Shown: positions 11,801 through 21,758 of the stretch, piece after piece
Numbering within the stretch: the first letter of the stretch is position 1
Layout: every line of letters begins with the position of its first letter
Assembly (NCBI GenBank): GCA_963920635.1
Contig: OY987298.1
Span: forward strand, 35,247,787 to 35,311,786
DNA: 64,000 bases
From: Pseudeuparius sepicola
Lineage: Eukaryota; Arthropoda; Insecta; Coleoptera; Anthribidae
Direction: 5' to 3'
Program-made: the position numbers and the translations under genes
Notes under the pieces: generated by a model
The model's input: only the letters and a program-made list of their open reading frames with translations
What the model was told of the DNA's origin: nothing
The model's database searches: none

Positions 11801-12183
11801 GTGTTGAGAATTGGTAGGATTTAGGGTTAAAACCAAATGGAAATTATATTAGTTCATTGCCAACGTTTCGGTATATTTTATAACCATCATCAGGGCTCCA
11901 ACTAGTAATTTCCTTTGTCAAAAAATAAATAATGATTAGGGTTAGTCTGCTTTCAACCACCAGACTAACCTTTTTAATATGTTTGTATCGTCATTTTACC
12001 ACAGCATTGATTGTTTATATATGTTATCTATGTTACCTGATTTATATCATTATTTATTTTTTGACAAAGGAAATTACTAGTTGGAGCCCTGATGATGGTT
12101 ATAAAATATACCGAAACGTTGGCAATGAACTAATATAATTTCCATTTGGCTTTAACCCTAAATCCTACCAATTCTCAACACAT
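11801..12183. mobile_element. Palindromic Penelope-type terminal repeat pair
   Basis: 11801-11934 is repeated inverted at 12048-12183, about 135 bp and nearly identical. The spacer (11935-12047) begins with its own small hairpin (GGTTAGTCTG...CAGACTAACC). Each arm carries the PLE-end signature GCCCTGATGATGG...CCGAAACGTTGGC, which resembles a hammerhead ribozyme core. No PLE coding sequence lies beside it. Probably a solo pair of inverted PLE terminal repeats. Confidence 0.6.
12087..12123 (+). ncRNA. Hammerhead-ribozyme-like motif in a PLE terminal repeat
   Basis: Reads CTGATGA, then a short hairpin (GGT...ACC arms around TATAAAATATA), then GAAAC, the order of the conserved hammerhead core (CUGANGA, stem II, GAAA). 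A mirror copy lies at 11859-11895 on the minus strand. The weak CGTT/AATG stem III is followed by A where the consensus needs U, so self-cleavage is doubtful. That PLE termini carry hammerheads is established; this example is inference. Confidence 0.4.
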
Positions 12184-13131
12184 TCAAGATTAAGGGTTAC
12201 TAAATTTTTACCAATTAAATATAACTTCAAACATTTTTTAGCAAAAATATTTCTTGTAATAACAATCCTGGGACTATATTGTGGTTTTAAAATGAGATTG
12301 AACAAATTACTACCGTAAATTATTAAGTATCCAATAATTTGTCGGAGTTTCGTTCAACCCATAACAATTTAGGGAACGTGCCGTTACACTGTCTATATTA
12401 GTTCCTCTAAAAGCACCGTAACTGCTAGGTACTCAATATTATTGTTTGGGCCCTATAACCTCGATTTATGGGCCTGATAACTGACGCTGAAATGGCCCAT
12501 TACAAAAAGCTGCTGCTACCTACATATGATTGTCACAGCAATAATTATAGTAATTGGTAAGTTACTTTATTCGTTCACACTATATTTTCGTTATGGGTGT
12601 TGACGTAAAAACAAAATAAGTGTATACACGAGAAAAACTAATAATCAAGTAGCGATTTTTTATTTTATGTTAAATTTCCTCAAATATGATAAACTTACAT
12701 CTTTGCATGGAATGCAAAAAATATAATGTTAGAAATTTGTATATGAAAGTATACACATATACAGGATGTAACTTTGATTACTACAGAAATTTTAAGTGGT
12801 AGGTTCGGACTTCAAAACCACGCTCATGAAATAATTTTAAAATATCGGCATTAAAAAGCACCAAACCTGTCATTAAAAGCTCAAAATGTGGCACTAAAGT
12901 AAGCCATTATAGCACTCTTTTTTTCTATCAGTTGGCCTTGGCGAGATGTAAACAAACCAAACGTCAGAGGTCAGACGTCTTCATCGCATGTAAAACGTGG
13001 CCCAGATATTCAAAAACCGGCCAATAAAGTATAACTTAAGGTTTCAGCCTCATTGCGTAATTTTTTTCTAAACAACGCAATCTTTTAGTTTAAGTATTTT
13101 GGTCTGTTTGAATATTAATATTATTTATATA
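12184..13131. other. Non-coding, no gene recognised
   Basis: AT-rich. One isolated terminus-like word, TACAGGATGTAACTTTG, occurs near 12771, but no inverted partner was found. Confidence 0.35.
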
Positions 13132-14035
13132 CAGTGCCCGCCAAAAAGTCTGCACCATATGGGAAAAATTTTTAGTAAATAACTTACGGAAAATTTGTTT
13201 GCCGCATCAGGTTTTGCTTGCTCTAGAACCAAAATTGACATTATCAAATGTTGTGACCTAGTCTCTTTTATATGTCAAATTTGACATTAATGAAAAAAAT
13301 GTCCGAAAATGGGCTTATTTAACCGAATTTCGAAAAAGTCGTAAGAAAAATATGTTTCTTTCGCAATTTTATACCCCTATGCAAAATTTCAAGAGCCTAC
13401 TACGATTTTCATATTTTGGCCTTTGTTGGATATTATTGGACATAATATTTTAAATTTTCTAGATATTTCTGATCAGATCAGCATGACAGAAATATTTGTG
13501 TGTTTTTACAACCATTTACAATAGAAAGAAGTTTGTAAATCGAATTTATGTGTTTATCTGTAAAAATGAGATCAGTTTTGCACCAAGCCTGCTTCCTCAA
13601 CAAGCCCTAATTTTAATTTTTTTGCAAAAAAAAGGAAAAGAAGGATATTTAGAGCGTAAACTAAGTATTGTGCAATATGTATTCAGTCAATGAGTGTTTT
13701 AAATTGCATAGGATCGACTTTTATGGATTAACAAATACGGAAAAGGGCAAAATATGAAAATCGTAGTAGGCTCTTGAAATTTTGTACAGGGGTATAAAAT
13801 TGCGAAAGAAACATATTTTTCATATGACTTTTTCAAAATTCGGTTAAATAAGCCCATTTTTCAGACATTTTTTTCATTAATGTCAAATTTGACATATAAA
13901 AAAGACTACGTCACAACATTTGATTATGTCAATTTTGGTTCTAGAGCAAGCAAAACCTGATGCCGCAAACAAATTTTCCGTAAGTTATTTACTAAAAATT
14001 TTTCCCATATGGTGCAGACTTTTTGGCGGGCACTG
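13132..14035. mobile_element. 904-bp palindromic element, CAGTGCCCGCC ends
   Basis: The left terminus CAGTGCCCGCCAAAAAGTCT is mirrored exactly at 14016-14035, with TA on both sides. Arms of about 290 bp (13132-13430 and 13745-14035) are close to identical, so the insertion is fairly recent. The 315-bp loop holds a short ORF (13496-13693) with no recognisable domain. Foldback MITE with TA target. Confidence 0.9.
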
Positions 14036-14231
14036 TATACGCTGCATGCGATGCACTATCTTGGTAGCTTTTTAAAATGCGCGATCAACGATATATAGGA
14101 ATAGATATATTACCAAAGGCAACTTGTTTTGGTTCATGATTTTAAAAAGATGTTATTGTTAGCACATTCAAAGTTTGCAGTTTTTTTATACGATTCAGGT
14201 TATTTTGTAAATATAAGTATCTCAAAGCATA

Positions 14232-14775
14232 TACAGTGTGTTTCACTTCAAGTCGAGACAATTCATTATTTTTTTACGGGTTGACCGATTTTCAAAAACT
14301 TTTAGTATAGTGCTCCGAAAGGTCTACATTTTGACACTAATTTTTTTCAGATTCGTCTCTTCCATGACCTACTACGATCAAAATTATACCCCCAAAAACT
14401 GCAAAAGAACATTAGGCATTTTTTTAGGAAAAAAATGAATAGCACAGTCGTATTATTGGCCATACCCGAAAACCACACATACCATGTTTCACGATCATAG
14501 CTTATACAGGGCGTTCAGAAAATAGCTTCAAACATGGCAAAAATACGGTTTTTCGAAGTACCCTGTACAAACACCGAGAAATATTTTAGAATTATTTCCT
14601 TGCAGTTTGATTAGGGCTCACATAAGCCATCAATTCCCACGATTTCATGACCCTGCCTTATACAGGGCGTTCGCAATAAAAATACAAAAATCGAAAATAA
14701 TCGTTTTTTTCTTGTTCGTAGTAGTGGCGTCAGTAAATGACAATGGAAAAGGGAATTGGTTGGATTTACGCCAAA
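14232..14775. repeat. Cluster of one-sided MITE ends
   Basis: Terminus-like words follow TA at about 14234 (CAGTGTGTTTCACTTC), 14508 (CAGGGCGTTCAG) and 14663 (CAGGGCGTTCGC); the last two and their flanks (CACGAT...TTATACAGGGCGTTC) are direct repeats about 155 bp apart. No inverted partners were found, so these are probably truncated relatives of the palindromic elements. Confidence 0.5.
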
Positions 14776-14796
14776 TTAACAGATTTCTTTTATTTT

Positions 14797-14841
14797 TACA
14801 TTTGTCGACGTTTCGACGATATTTATTTCGTCATCTTCAGG
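14797..14841 (-). ncRNA. Hammerhead-ribozyme-like motif, PLE3 terminus
   Basis: On the minus strand: CTGAAGA (fits CUGANGA), a stem GACGA/TCGTC closed by AATAAATA with one extra T before it, then GAAA. A possible short stem III (ACGT...ATGT) then presents UA at the expected cleavage position. It is the most complete of the four PLE candidates in the window. Stem I is not evident by eye. Confidence 0.5.
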
Positions 14842-15266
14842 ACACTGGAAGTTAACATATAGATATAAATCTAGTCTTAAATAGTTAAACAATAAATTAA
14901 ATACTTTATGACAAGGACTCTGGAACAGGTACATAACACAGAAACAAAGAAAAAAAACAAACAAAAAGAGACATCAGGTACTTACAGGTAAAATTTAGAA
15001 ATCATTGGTTTAAAAAATGTATACATCAGAGTAATTTAGATAAAATTAGGTTTCCTATACATAAAATGTAGATATAACGATTAGGTATAGAAAGGCAGTG
15101 TGAGTAGAATTAAAAAATTGTGATTTGGTTCTTCCATACATATAAAAAAAAATTCGGTTGTATATTTTTTATAGGTTCCTATACGATAAAAAGAAAAATA
15201 TATGTTTAGATTATCAAGAGTGACTAGATTTAATTTATAATGTTAGATTGGAAAACAAATGCAATG

Positions 15267-15418
15267 CTACCTCTTTATTTTGCTTATAAGGTTAAAATAT
15301 GCATTACTAAGCCCTTCGATGTCTTGTTTTTTATTTATACTGTTGATGTGCTTTTTTATGTTAATCATTTCTTTTAGTAGTCTTTTTTTATAGTTTCTCT
15401 CCTCTCCCAGAATTTCTG

Positions 15419-15419
<1 letters not shown>
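15267..15419 (-). pseudogene. C-terminal end of a Penelope-like GIY-YIG endonuclease
   Basis: The minus strand encodes about 50 residues up to a TAG stop, including AEILGEERNYKKRLLKEM, then HINSINKKQDIEGLSNAYF. This parallels the C-terminus of the better preserved PLE2 (ERNYFKRYFLEM and LNKKADIQDLN). The upstream catalytic part is gone: the reading frame ends at the TA microsatellite. It is too short to be called by ORF length alone, and was found by comparison with PLE2. Confidence 0.75.
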
Positions 15420-15480
<61 letters not shown>

Positions 15481-15560
15481 AGGATGTAAGATTATATATA
15501 TATATATATATAGTCTTCACACTTAAAAATTGGCTTATTTCCCACTAAATTTGGTTCTTG

Positions 15561-15632
<72 letters not shown>
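15420..15632. repeat. (TA)n microsatellites flanking an inverted PLE scrap
   Basis: Pure TA runs at about 15420-15477, 15493-15512 and 15562-15632. Between them, 15512-15560 (TCTTCACACTTAAAAATTGG onward) is the inverted copy of 15668-15725 in the PLE2 terminal region. Confidence 0.9.
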
Positions 15633-15638
<6 letters not shown>

Positions 15639-15734
15639 GAGGAGGGGTAGTCGTGGCTTGACTAGTTAAACAACAAGAACCAAATTTAATGGGAAATAAG
15701 CCATTTTTTTAAGTGTGAAGACTCTTTTTATTGG

Positions 15735-15770
15735 TGAAAGCTTTCGCAGTTGTTTAACTGCTTCTTCAGT
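15735..15770 (-). ncRNA. Hammerhead-ribozyme-like motif, PLE2 terminus
   Basis: On the minus strand: CTGAAGA, then a perfect hairpin GCAGTT-AAAC-AACTGC, then GAAAGC. This matches the order CUGANGA, stem II, GAAA of a hammerhead core. Stem III and the cleavage site could not be drawn with confidence. Confidence 0.45.
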
Positions 15771-16001
15771 CACTCTAAAATTACATTAAAATAGTTTTTG
15801 TGATATAAATTTCAAAATTACTTACAATTAAGTGAGTTCCTAATATAATGTAAAGATGTTAATGTTTGAATTTTGCATTGGACAGGGCAAAAGTACAAAA
15901 TTTTTAAATTTAGTTTTGACAAAAATCTAGTTCAATATGACACTTAAAAATAGTTTATTTTTAAAGGTATATAAATGTCACTAGTTACTATTATTATACC
16001 T

Positions 16002-16960
16002 TTATCTAGGTATATTTGAATTATTATTGTTGTTAGTAAAATTTGGTTTGTTTTCTAAGAAAAGTAAATTTGAAAAAATTATATTAAGGTCCTGAATATC
16101 TGCTTTTTTGTTAAGAGTATTTTCAACTTGGTTAATGTAACACATTTCAAGAAAATAACGCTTAAAATAATTTCTTTCAGTTGCCAAAACTTTAGTATTA
16201 TCAAAATCCATTTTATGTCCTGTTGAATTAACATGTTGAGATAAAGCACATGATTCGGGCCTTAGACGAATATCACTTTTATGCGAAATATTTCTAGATT
16301 TAATGCTTCTGCATGTTTGACCAATGTAAGTTTTATTACAATTAGTGCAATTAATCTGATAAACTACATTAGACCTATCTTGAGTATTTACCTTGTCCTT
16401 AAGATTCGTAAAGAGATTTCCTACAATTTTTATTGTTTTATTAGCAATTATGACATTGGTTTCTTTTTTTAATAAATTTGAAATTTTTGGTGTTAGGTCT
16501 TTAATATAAGGAAAAGATCTGTATATTTTAAGATTTAAATTAATATTATTACTCGAAATTTTACTAGGTTGTTGATCTAAAGGTTGCTGATCTGATATAT
16601 TATTAGATGTTCTTGTTGAAAACAATAATTTGTTTAAAAGTTTTTCAGGATAAGAATTATCAATAAAAAGTTTTTTTAATTTAACTAAATTCTTTTTTAT
16701 AAGTGATGGGTGACATAATTTTGAGATTCTATTTTTCATACTTAGCACTAAATTTATTTTAGTTTTTTCAGTGTGGTACGAAAAATAATTAGTGTATCTA
16801 CCAGAACAAGTTGGTTTAGTATACCAATCCAATATTATTCTATTATCTGCTTTTCTGATCACTTTAGTGTCCAAGAAAGGTACACTATTATGGTTTTCAG
16901 GTTCCAGAGTAAATTGTATATATTGGTTGTAACTGTTAAATACTTGTAAAATCTCTTGCT

Positions 16961-16964
<4 letters not shown>
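16002..16964 (-). pseudogene. Penelope-like polyprotein fragment: end of reverse transcriptase plus GIY-YIG endonuclease
   Basis: An open 320-codon stretch without stops. The N-terminal part holds the end of the PLE reverse-transcriptase domain (VPFLDTKVI, DWYTKPTCSGRYTNYFS), then a lysine/asparagine-rich linker, then the endonuclease core VVYQINCTNCNKTYIGQT with its Cys pair and intact YIG, ALSQHVNSTGHKMDF with the conserved His, and the C-terminal ERNYFKRYFLEM. PLE proteins copy RNA and nick the target with this GIY-YIG nuclease. Most of the reverse transcriptase, including its catalytic YADD-type motif, is missing because of 5' truncation at the TA microsatellite. An upstream ATG inside that TA run is an artefact. 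The open frame suggests a young insertion. Confidence 0.9.
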
Positions 16965-17008
<44 letters not shown>

Positions 17009-17074
17009 TTGATCAAGATAGAGCGATCGTTCAAGTCAAGCAACGGGGCGCGGTCAGCTCATGAATGGGCCATT

Positions 17075-17150
<76 letters not shown>
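16965..17150. repeat. (TA)n microsatellites around the 5S-like units
   Basis: TA runs at 16965-17006 and 17078-17150, broken only by the 71-bp unit at 17007-17077. Confidence 0.95.
17007..17077 (+). repeat. 5S-rRNA-derived unit, copy 1
   Basis: Contains CAAGTCAAGCAACG, GGGCGCGGTCAG and ATGGG in the order and spacing of the 5S rRNA internal promoter region (A box and C box), diverging outside it. About 71 bp, too short and diverged to be a working 5S gene. Probably a piece of a 5S-derived SINE or a 5S pseudogene. The ORF across it is spurious. Confidence 0.7.
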
Positions 17151-17152
<2 letters not shown>

Positions 17153-17222
17153 TTGATCAAGATAGAGCGATCGTTCAAGTCAAGCAACGGGGCGCGGTCA
17201 GCTCATGAATGGGCCATTTACT
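17151..17222 (+). repeat. 5S-rRNA-derived unit, copy 2
   Basis: Appears identical to copy 1 over its 71 bp, placed after a 73-bp TA run. A T-rich stretch (TTTTTACTTATTTTA) follows at once, where RNA polymerase III could stop if the unit were transcribed. Identity of the copies points to recent duplication. Confidence 0.7.
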
Positions 17223-17287
17223 TTTTACTTATTTTACCCACTAAAACTTATTTTTTTTACATTTCAAAAAACAATATAAACTATATA

Positions 17288-18707
17288 CAGGATCATTTTT
17301 AGACGCCCAGCCTCTGTTGGTGGAAAACGGTCAAAGATATGGAAATATGATATATGGGAGATGAGATAGGGTTTATAAAGGAATAAATTGGCCCATTTAG
17401 CGACTCTTTGCAAATACGAAGCTATATAGGCGTCGCGACGCCAAGAAATATTTTTTCCCACCAACATACCACTTTTGTTACATTGTTCGATAGCCCTAAT
17501 TTTTCTGAACATTTTTCATTAATGCCATTTTTCTTTATTTTCTCCCGTTAAAAAGTTATTTTTCAAAAACGCATTAAAATATTAATTTTTTTTAATCGCA
17601 AATGACGTAACGTTTTCAATGATTTTATTTTTGGGGATAGTCCCCCGACCCTTTATTTGTTTGAAAAATCTTCAAACCTCGTTTTTTTGACCTTCTTACC
17701 GTTGTCAACATACAAATCCAGGACCGGCTACAATTTGTTATACCCTCAATTATTATTGTCACTAAATGCTATTAGCGATTTTTTTGTTTAAAATCTGACA
17801 CTGCAGCTTTAATCAGGACACTACAGAACCCCCTATATAGCAAATTTGAACAAAAAATATACAGGAAGTGCTGTTCTACAAAGTACCAAAATTTAGCAAA
17901 ATAGGAATTTTAAAGACATATGGCGAATCAAGAGTGGAATTACCTCAAAACAGTTGAATGGTCAACAAGACAATACAAGGTCTATTGGGGTGCAAAAATC
18001 TAATAACAAATATGTATACAGGTTGTTTTTCTCTGTGTCATCTCAAAATGCTGAATTTTTTAAAAATTTACACGGGTCAAATGCGTCCTGGAATTATTAT
18101 TATTATAAATTATTGGAAATTAATAAATGAAAAAAATAATAATTTTTTGGTTCCCTGTAGAACAGAGCGTCCTGTATATTTTTTGTTCAAATTCGTTACA
18201 ATAGGGGGGGTTCTGTGGTGTCCGATTTTAAACAAAAAAAATCGCTAGATGCATTTGGTGAAAATTGGGCGTATAAAAAAAGTGTAGCCGGTCCTGGATT
18301 TGCATGTTGACAACTGTAAGAAAGTCAAAAGACGCGGTTTGAAGATCTTTGAAACAAATAAAGGGTAGGGGGAATATCCCCAAAAAATAAAATCATTGAA
18401 AACACTACGTCATTTGCGATTAACAAAAATTAATATTTTAATGCGTTTTTTAAGCACAACCTTTTAACGGAAGAGAATAAAGAAAAATGGTATAAGTGAA
18501 AAATGTTCAGAAAAATTAGGGCTTTCGAACCATATATAACAAAAGGGGTATGTTGGTGGAAAAAAATATTTCTTGGCGTCGCGACGCCTAACGTCGTATT
18601 TGCAAAGAGTCGCTAAATGGGCCGATTTATTCCTTTTTACACCCTATATAACCTCCCATATATAATATCTCCATATCTTTGCTGGGCGTCTAAAAATGAT
18701 CACCCTG
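17288..18707. mobile_element. 1.42-kb palindromic element, CAGGATCATTTTTAGACG ends
   Basis: The left end CAGGATCATTTTTAGACGCC is mirrored at the right (GGCGTCTAAAAATGATCACC then CTG at 18707), with TA on both sides. Arms of about 600 bp. The core near 17780-18260 resembles those of 8400-9470 and 63326-64000, though the outer ends differ. No gene; short ORFs (17958-18248) are shadows of the repeat. Confidence 0.85.
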
Positions 18708-18714
18708 TACATCG

Positions 18715-18812
18715 GCATTGAAGTTCCTTTTCATGACTCATGTGGTTTATTTGCCTCTGCCAGGGACCTCGGCAACTACACATGAATCATAAAAAGTTGA
18801 ACTTCAATGCCT
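18715..18812. repeat. Small palindrome directly beside the 17288-18707 element
   Basis: GGCATTGAAGTTC...TCATGTG at the left is mirrored as CACATGA...GAACTTCAATGCC at the right, arms about 35 bp with a 40-bp loop. Possibly a tiny MITE or a PLE-end relic. Confidence 0.6.
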
Positions 18813-19566
18813 TAGTTTTAATAGTTATTTATGTATTAGTACAAATAAAACGGTAAGTAAGCTTAAAACTCTGGTTTAAATTAAGTTTTGCTGTGCATTC
18901 GCACTAAAAAAAAACTCACGATCCGTCACTGAAGTATATCTATATCAACACCTGTAGCAAATTTGCGACGTCTAGTTTGTATAATTATAATAATAATAAT
19001 AATTCTCACCCTCACAATACTCCAAACTAGGAGTACCCCAGAAGCAACCACATGCTTGTGCGGAATAAACAACATCCAACATGCACCTAATGCGTCATAA
19101 TTTTCTTGTTTTCGGACATTAAGATATTAAAATCTACAATTTTATACATATATAGGGTGTTTAGAATTGATCCGGAATACCTCTGCGAAATTTGTATTTT
19201 CATAAGTTTTTTTTTTTGTTTTGGCCAGTTCATTAAATTTTGCAGGGATGTAGGTCAAAGCAGTAAAAAATTCTTCTTAAAAATTATTATTCATCGCAAA
19301 AGTTGAAACAAAGGAGGTTCATTACTTTGCCGTTGTAGCACAATATTTAGAAAAAGCTATTGTTTATTTTTGAAAGACTATTTTGCGAACAGAAAATTCT
19401 ATACTTAAATTTTATATTTTAGCCAGTTTGAGATGTTTTTTTAACCCTGGACATTGAACATCATATATGCGACATTGAACAGGTTAAGAGGTGTATGGGA
19501 AAAGCTATTTTATTATGTGCAACAGATTCAAAACAATTATTTCGAGAAAAATTCTGGAAAGTTTTA
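18813..19566. other. Non-coding, no gene recognised
   Basis: AT-rich. A terminus-like TATAGGGTGTTTAGAATTG near 19152 has no found partner. Confidence 0.35.
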
Positions 19567-19997
19567 GTAGGTAGTAGCCTAGTCAATCTAGGCAGGTTTA
19601 TACAGGCGAGGTAGAAAAAATTAGTAACAAAATGATCTCTGCGGTAATGAGTAGTCAATGGGGTCCTTATTAATCCCACAAAAATCGCACTTTGTCGCAT
19701 TGGTGGAACTTGGAAAAAAATGGCCGCCATCCTGATTTTTTTCTAATTTATTAAATATTTCGTAAAGTATGCATAATATCAAAAAAACCAAGACACTCTT
19801 TTTATGGAGAATTAAAAGTTACCTATAAAGAAAAAAAAAGTTATTGAAAGTTATATGATTTGGCAATATGTTTTTTTTATTTTGTTAATATCTGAAATAG
19901 TGGCAGTTTTGATTAAATCAGGACTTAATTTTTTTTAAATATTTACCGGTGCCCAAAGAATATTCATGATATTAACTAAGGTACGTCACCTACTATA

Positions 19998-20341
19998 CAG
20001 TGTGTCCCAATTTGATACTGGACACCTCAGAAATATATGAAGGGCAAGGGAAACAAATGGTGTCTATTTTTTTATTGGTAGTCTCAAGGGAGGGTATCTC
20101 ATAGGCAGGCAGGCGGTGGTGTTTGGATGGGGTAATTATGGCCATGGCCTGCTATGATTTTTTGAAATAGCAAATTTGCTATTTTAAAAAATCATAGCAG
20201 GTCATTACATATTTACCCCATTTAAATACCACCACCTATGAGATACACTCCCTTGGGACTACCAATAAAAAATAGAGACCATTTGTTTTCCTTGCCCTGC
20301 ATATATTTCTAAGGTGTCCAGTATCAAATTAGGACACACTG
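19998..20341. mobile_element. 344-bp near-perfect palindromic MITE
   Basis: CAGTGTGTCCCAATTTGATA at the left is mirrored with few mismatches at the right end, both next to TA. The arms meet at an AT palindrome (AAATAGCAAATTTGCTATTT, about 20166). No ORF. Confidence 0.9.
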
Positions 20342-20379
20342 TATATGCGGATGATTTCAAATCAAAGCCTAAATTCAGA

Positions 20380-20611
20380 ATTATGTTTAGCTTCACTGCC
20401 ACCAACCGAAGAATCTGCCAAACAGCACATTCTTAGGACGTATTTTCAGGTAATTTTTTTAAAGAATAAAGTACATTTCTTGTTATGCTTACGTTGTATA
20501 TATTTCAAAATTCAAGAATGGCTGGAGAACTGCCTCGACCCCCTTAAATATGGTTGGAGAACTGACGAAAATGGAGATCTATTATATACCTATTACCACA
20601 ACACGTCATAG
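20380..20611 (+). pseudogene. Fragment of a repeat-encoded insect protein (SLPPT...WGW type)
   Basis: Two coding-like pieces. 20380-20449 reads LCLASLPPTEESAKQHILRT then YFQ, directly followed by a GTAATT donor-like site; 20509-20611 reads IQEWLENCLDPLKYGWRTDE then GDLLYTYYHN and a stop. From memory this recalls a multicopy insect protein family with S-L-P-P-T, Y-x-Q-V-Q-x-W and W-G-W motifs ahead of a Cys-rich region; that Cys-rich part is absent here. The 60-bp gap has no clean acceptor in phase, so it is either a decayed intron or an insertion. Its place inside a foldback element suggests capture, or a remnant of the element's own gene. Function unknown. Confidence 0.4.
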
Positions 20612-21197
20612 TGCATGATGATGAAGAAGACGATTTATAAAGTAAAATTAAATTTATTTTGATTACTTAGTGTCCTGGTTCCTGCCCAAATGTAAAATAT
20701 TGTTGTTATTATATTTATTTGTTTTTCTACCCTTACAAAAAATATTTAGATTTTTCTTATTATGTTTTTATTTTGTGTACTGTAGTTTATTCTGCACAAA
20801 AAAGGTTCTTTCGGATTTTTTCGATTTTTTCATAAAATGCATACTATTCCAGATATTAACGGAATTTTAAAAAGTGCCATATAAATCATATAAATTTCCA
20901 TAACTGTTTTGTTTTTTGGCCAATAGTCTTGAAAATGTCTCCATTATAGGTCGCTTTTGATTCTCTATAAAAATGATCTCTTGAGTTTTTTTGATAAAAT
21001 GCATGCTTTACGAGATATTCAGTAAATTCAAAAAAATTCAAGATGGCGGTCATTTTTTTCCAAGTTCCACCTATGCGACAAGGAGAGACTTTTGAGGGGT
21101 TAATAAGGACCCCATTGACTACTCATTTCCGCAGAGATCACTTTGTTACTAATTTTTTCTACCTCAACCTCCTATTTTGACTAGCCTATAGGTACTC

Positions 21198-21758
21198 CTC
21201 GCCAATTCAAATACCTAATAGTTTCTTGACATGTCTCTATAATCGTTTATAACTTAGAATTTTTCTGGAAACTCTCTTTTAGACCAACCTGCTTTTAATT
21301 TAAACTTTTTATATGTTAATAATTTGATAGTTTTTTTGAAACTTTGCAACTTTGAAATGGGCCAAAGTGCCGAAATTTCCTGGTCGCAACTGTATAGGTA
21401 GCTAGTATACAAGTTAAAAAATTGAAGAATCTTACAACAAAAGTGCCTATATGTAAATGAAATGATAGATCCAATTTTGAAACTTCCGCTATCACAATGC
21501 GTCACTGTCGTATATTGTTTGTCGGGTCGCAAACTCCGCCACAGTTGATAATAATTATTTCACTTCGGGAATAAGCTTTGTTTAGATTCCGTGAAAGGTT
21601 CACGTTCTACCCAGTGTTGTGTATACGGTGGAAATTGGGGTTAAATTGCTAAACGCAATTCGGCTCATTTATCTGAGTCTTTTAAACGTGCCTGGCAGTT
21701 TTGCTAAAATGCTAAACCTTCATCATTTACTACGTATAGCATCTAGTGTAATATACTA
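21198..21758. other. Non-coding, no gene recognised
   Basis: Unique AT-rich spacer between two inverted-repeat elements; ORFs here (21254-21532 on -, 21619-21810 on +) show no motif. Confidence 0.35.

Larger units (their letters stand above)
14776..15419 (-). mobile_element. Penelope-like element 3' end (PLE3), 5'-truncated at a (TA)n tract
   Basis: On the minus strand this carries the last 50 codons of a PLE endonuclease ORF (15419-15267), a roughly 400-bp 3' region, and a terminal hammerhead-like motif (14797-14841). The upstream side stops abruptly at the (TA)n run from 15420. It lies head-to-tail with PLE2. Confidence 0.7.
15660..16964 (-). mobile_element. Penelope-like element (PLE2), 5'-truncated at a (TA)n tract
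   Basis: A minus-strand PLE: the coding region at 16964-16002 is followed by a 3' region and a terminal repeat with a hammerhead-like motif near 15735-15770. The coding part starts abruptly at a (TA)n run (16965-17006), as does PLE3. Truncated 5' ends are normal for target-primed retroelements. Confidence 0.85.
19567..21197. mobile_element. Foldback element carrying a gene fragment
   Basis: 19567-19915 and about 20830-21197 are inverted copies (shared AGGTAGAAAAAATTAGTAAC, GAGTAGTCAATGGGG, AGGTGGAACTTGGAAAAAAA). The 900-bp interior holds a separate palindromic MITE (19998-20341) and a protein-coding-like fragment (20380-20611). The outer limits are approximate and no target duplication was seen. 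Confidence 0.7.

Noticed and set aside
17007..17222. Functional 5S rRNA genes
   Set aside because: Only the internal promoter region is preserved and the 5' and 3' stem sequences are missing.
17009..17302. 97-codon ORF with repeated Tyr-Ile
   Set aside because: It is a translation of the (TA)n run and the 5S-like units, not a gene.
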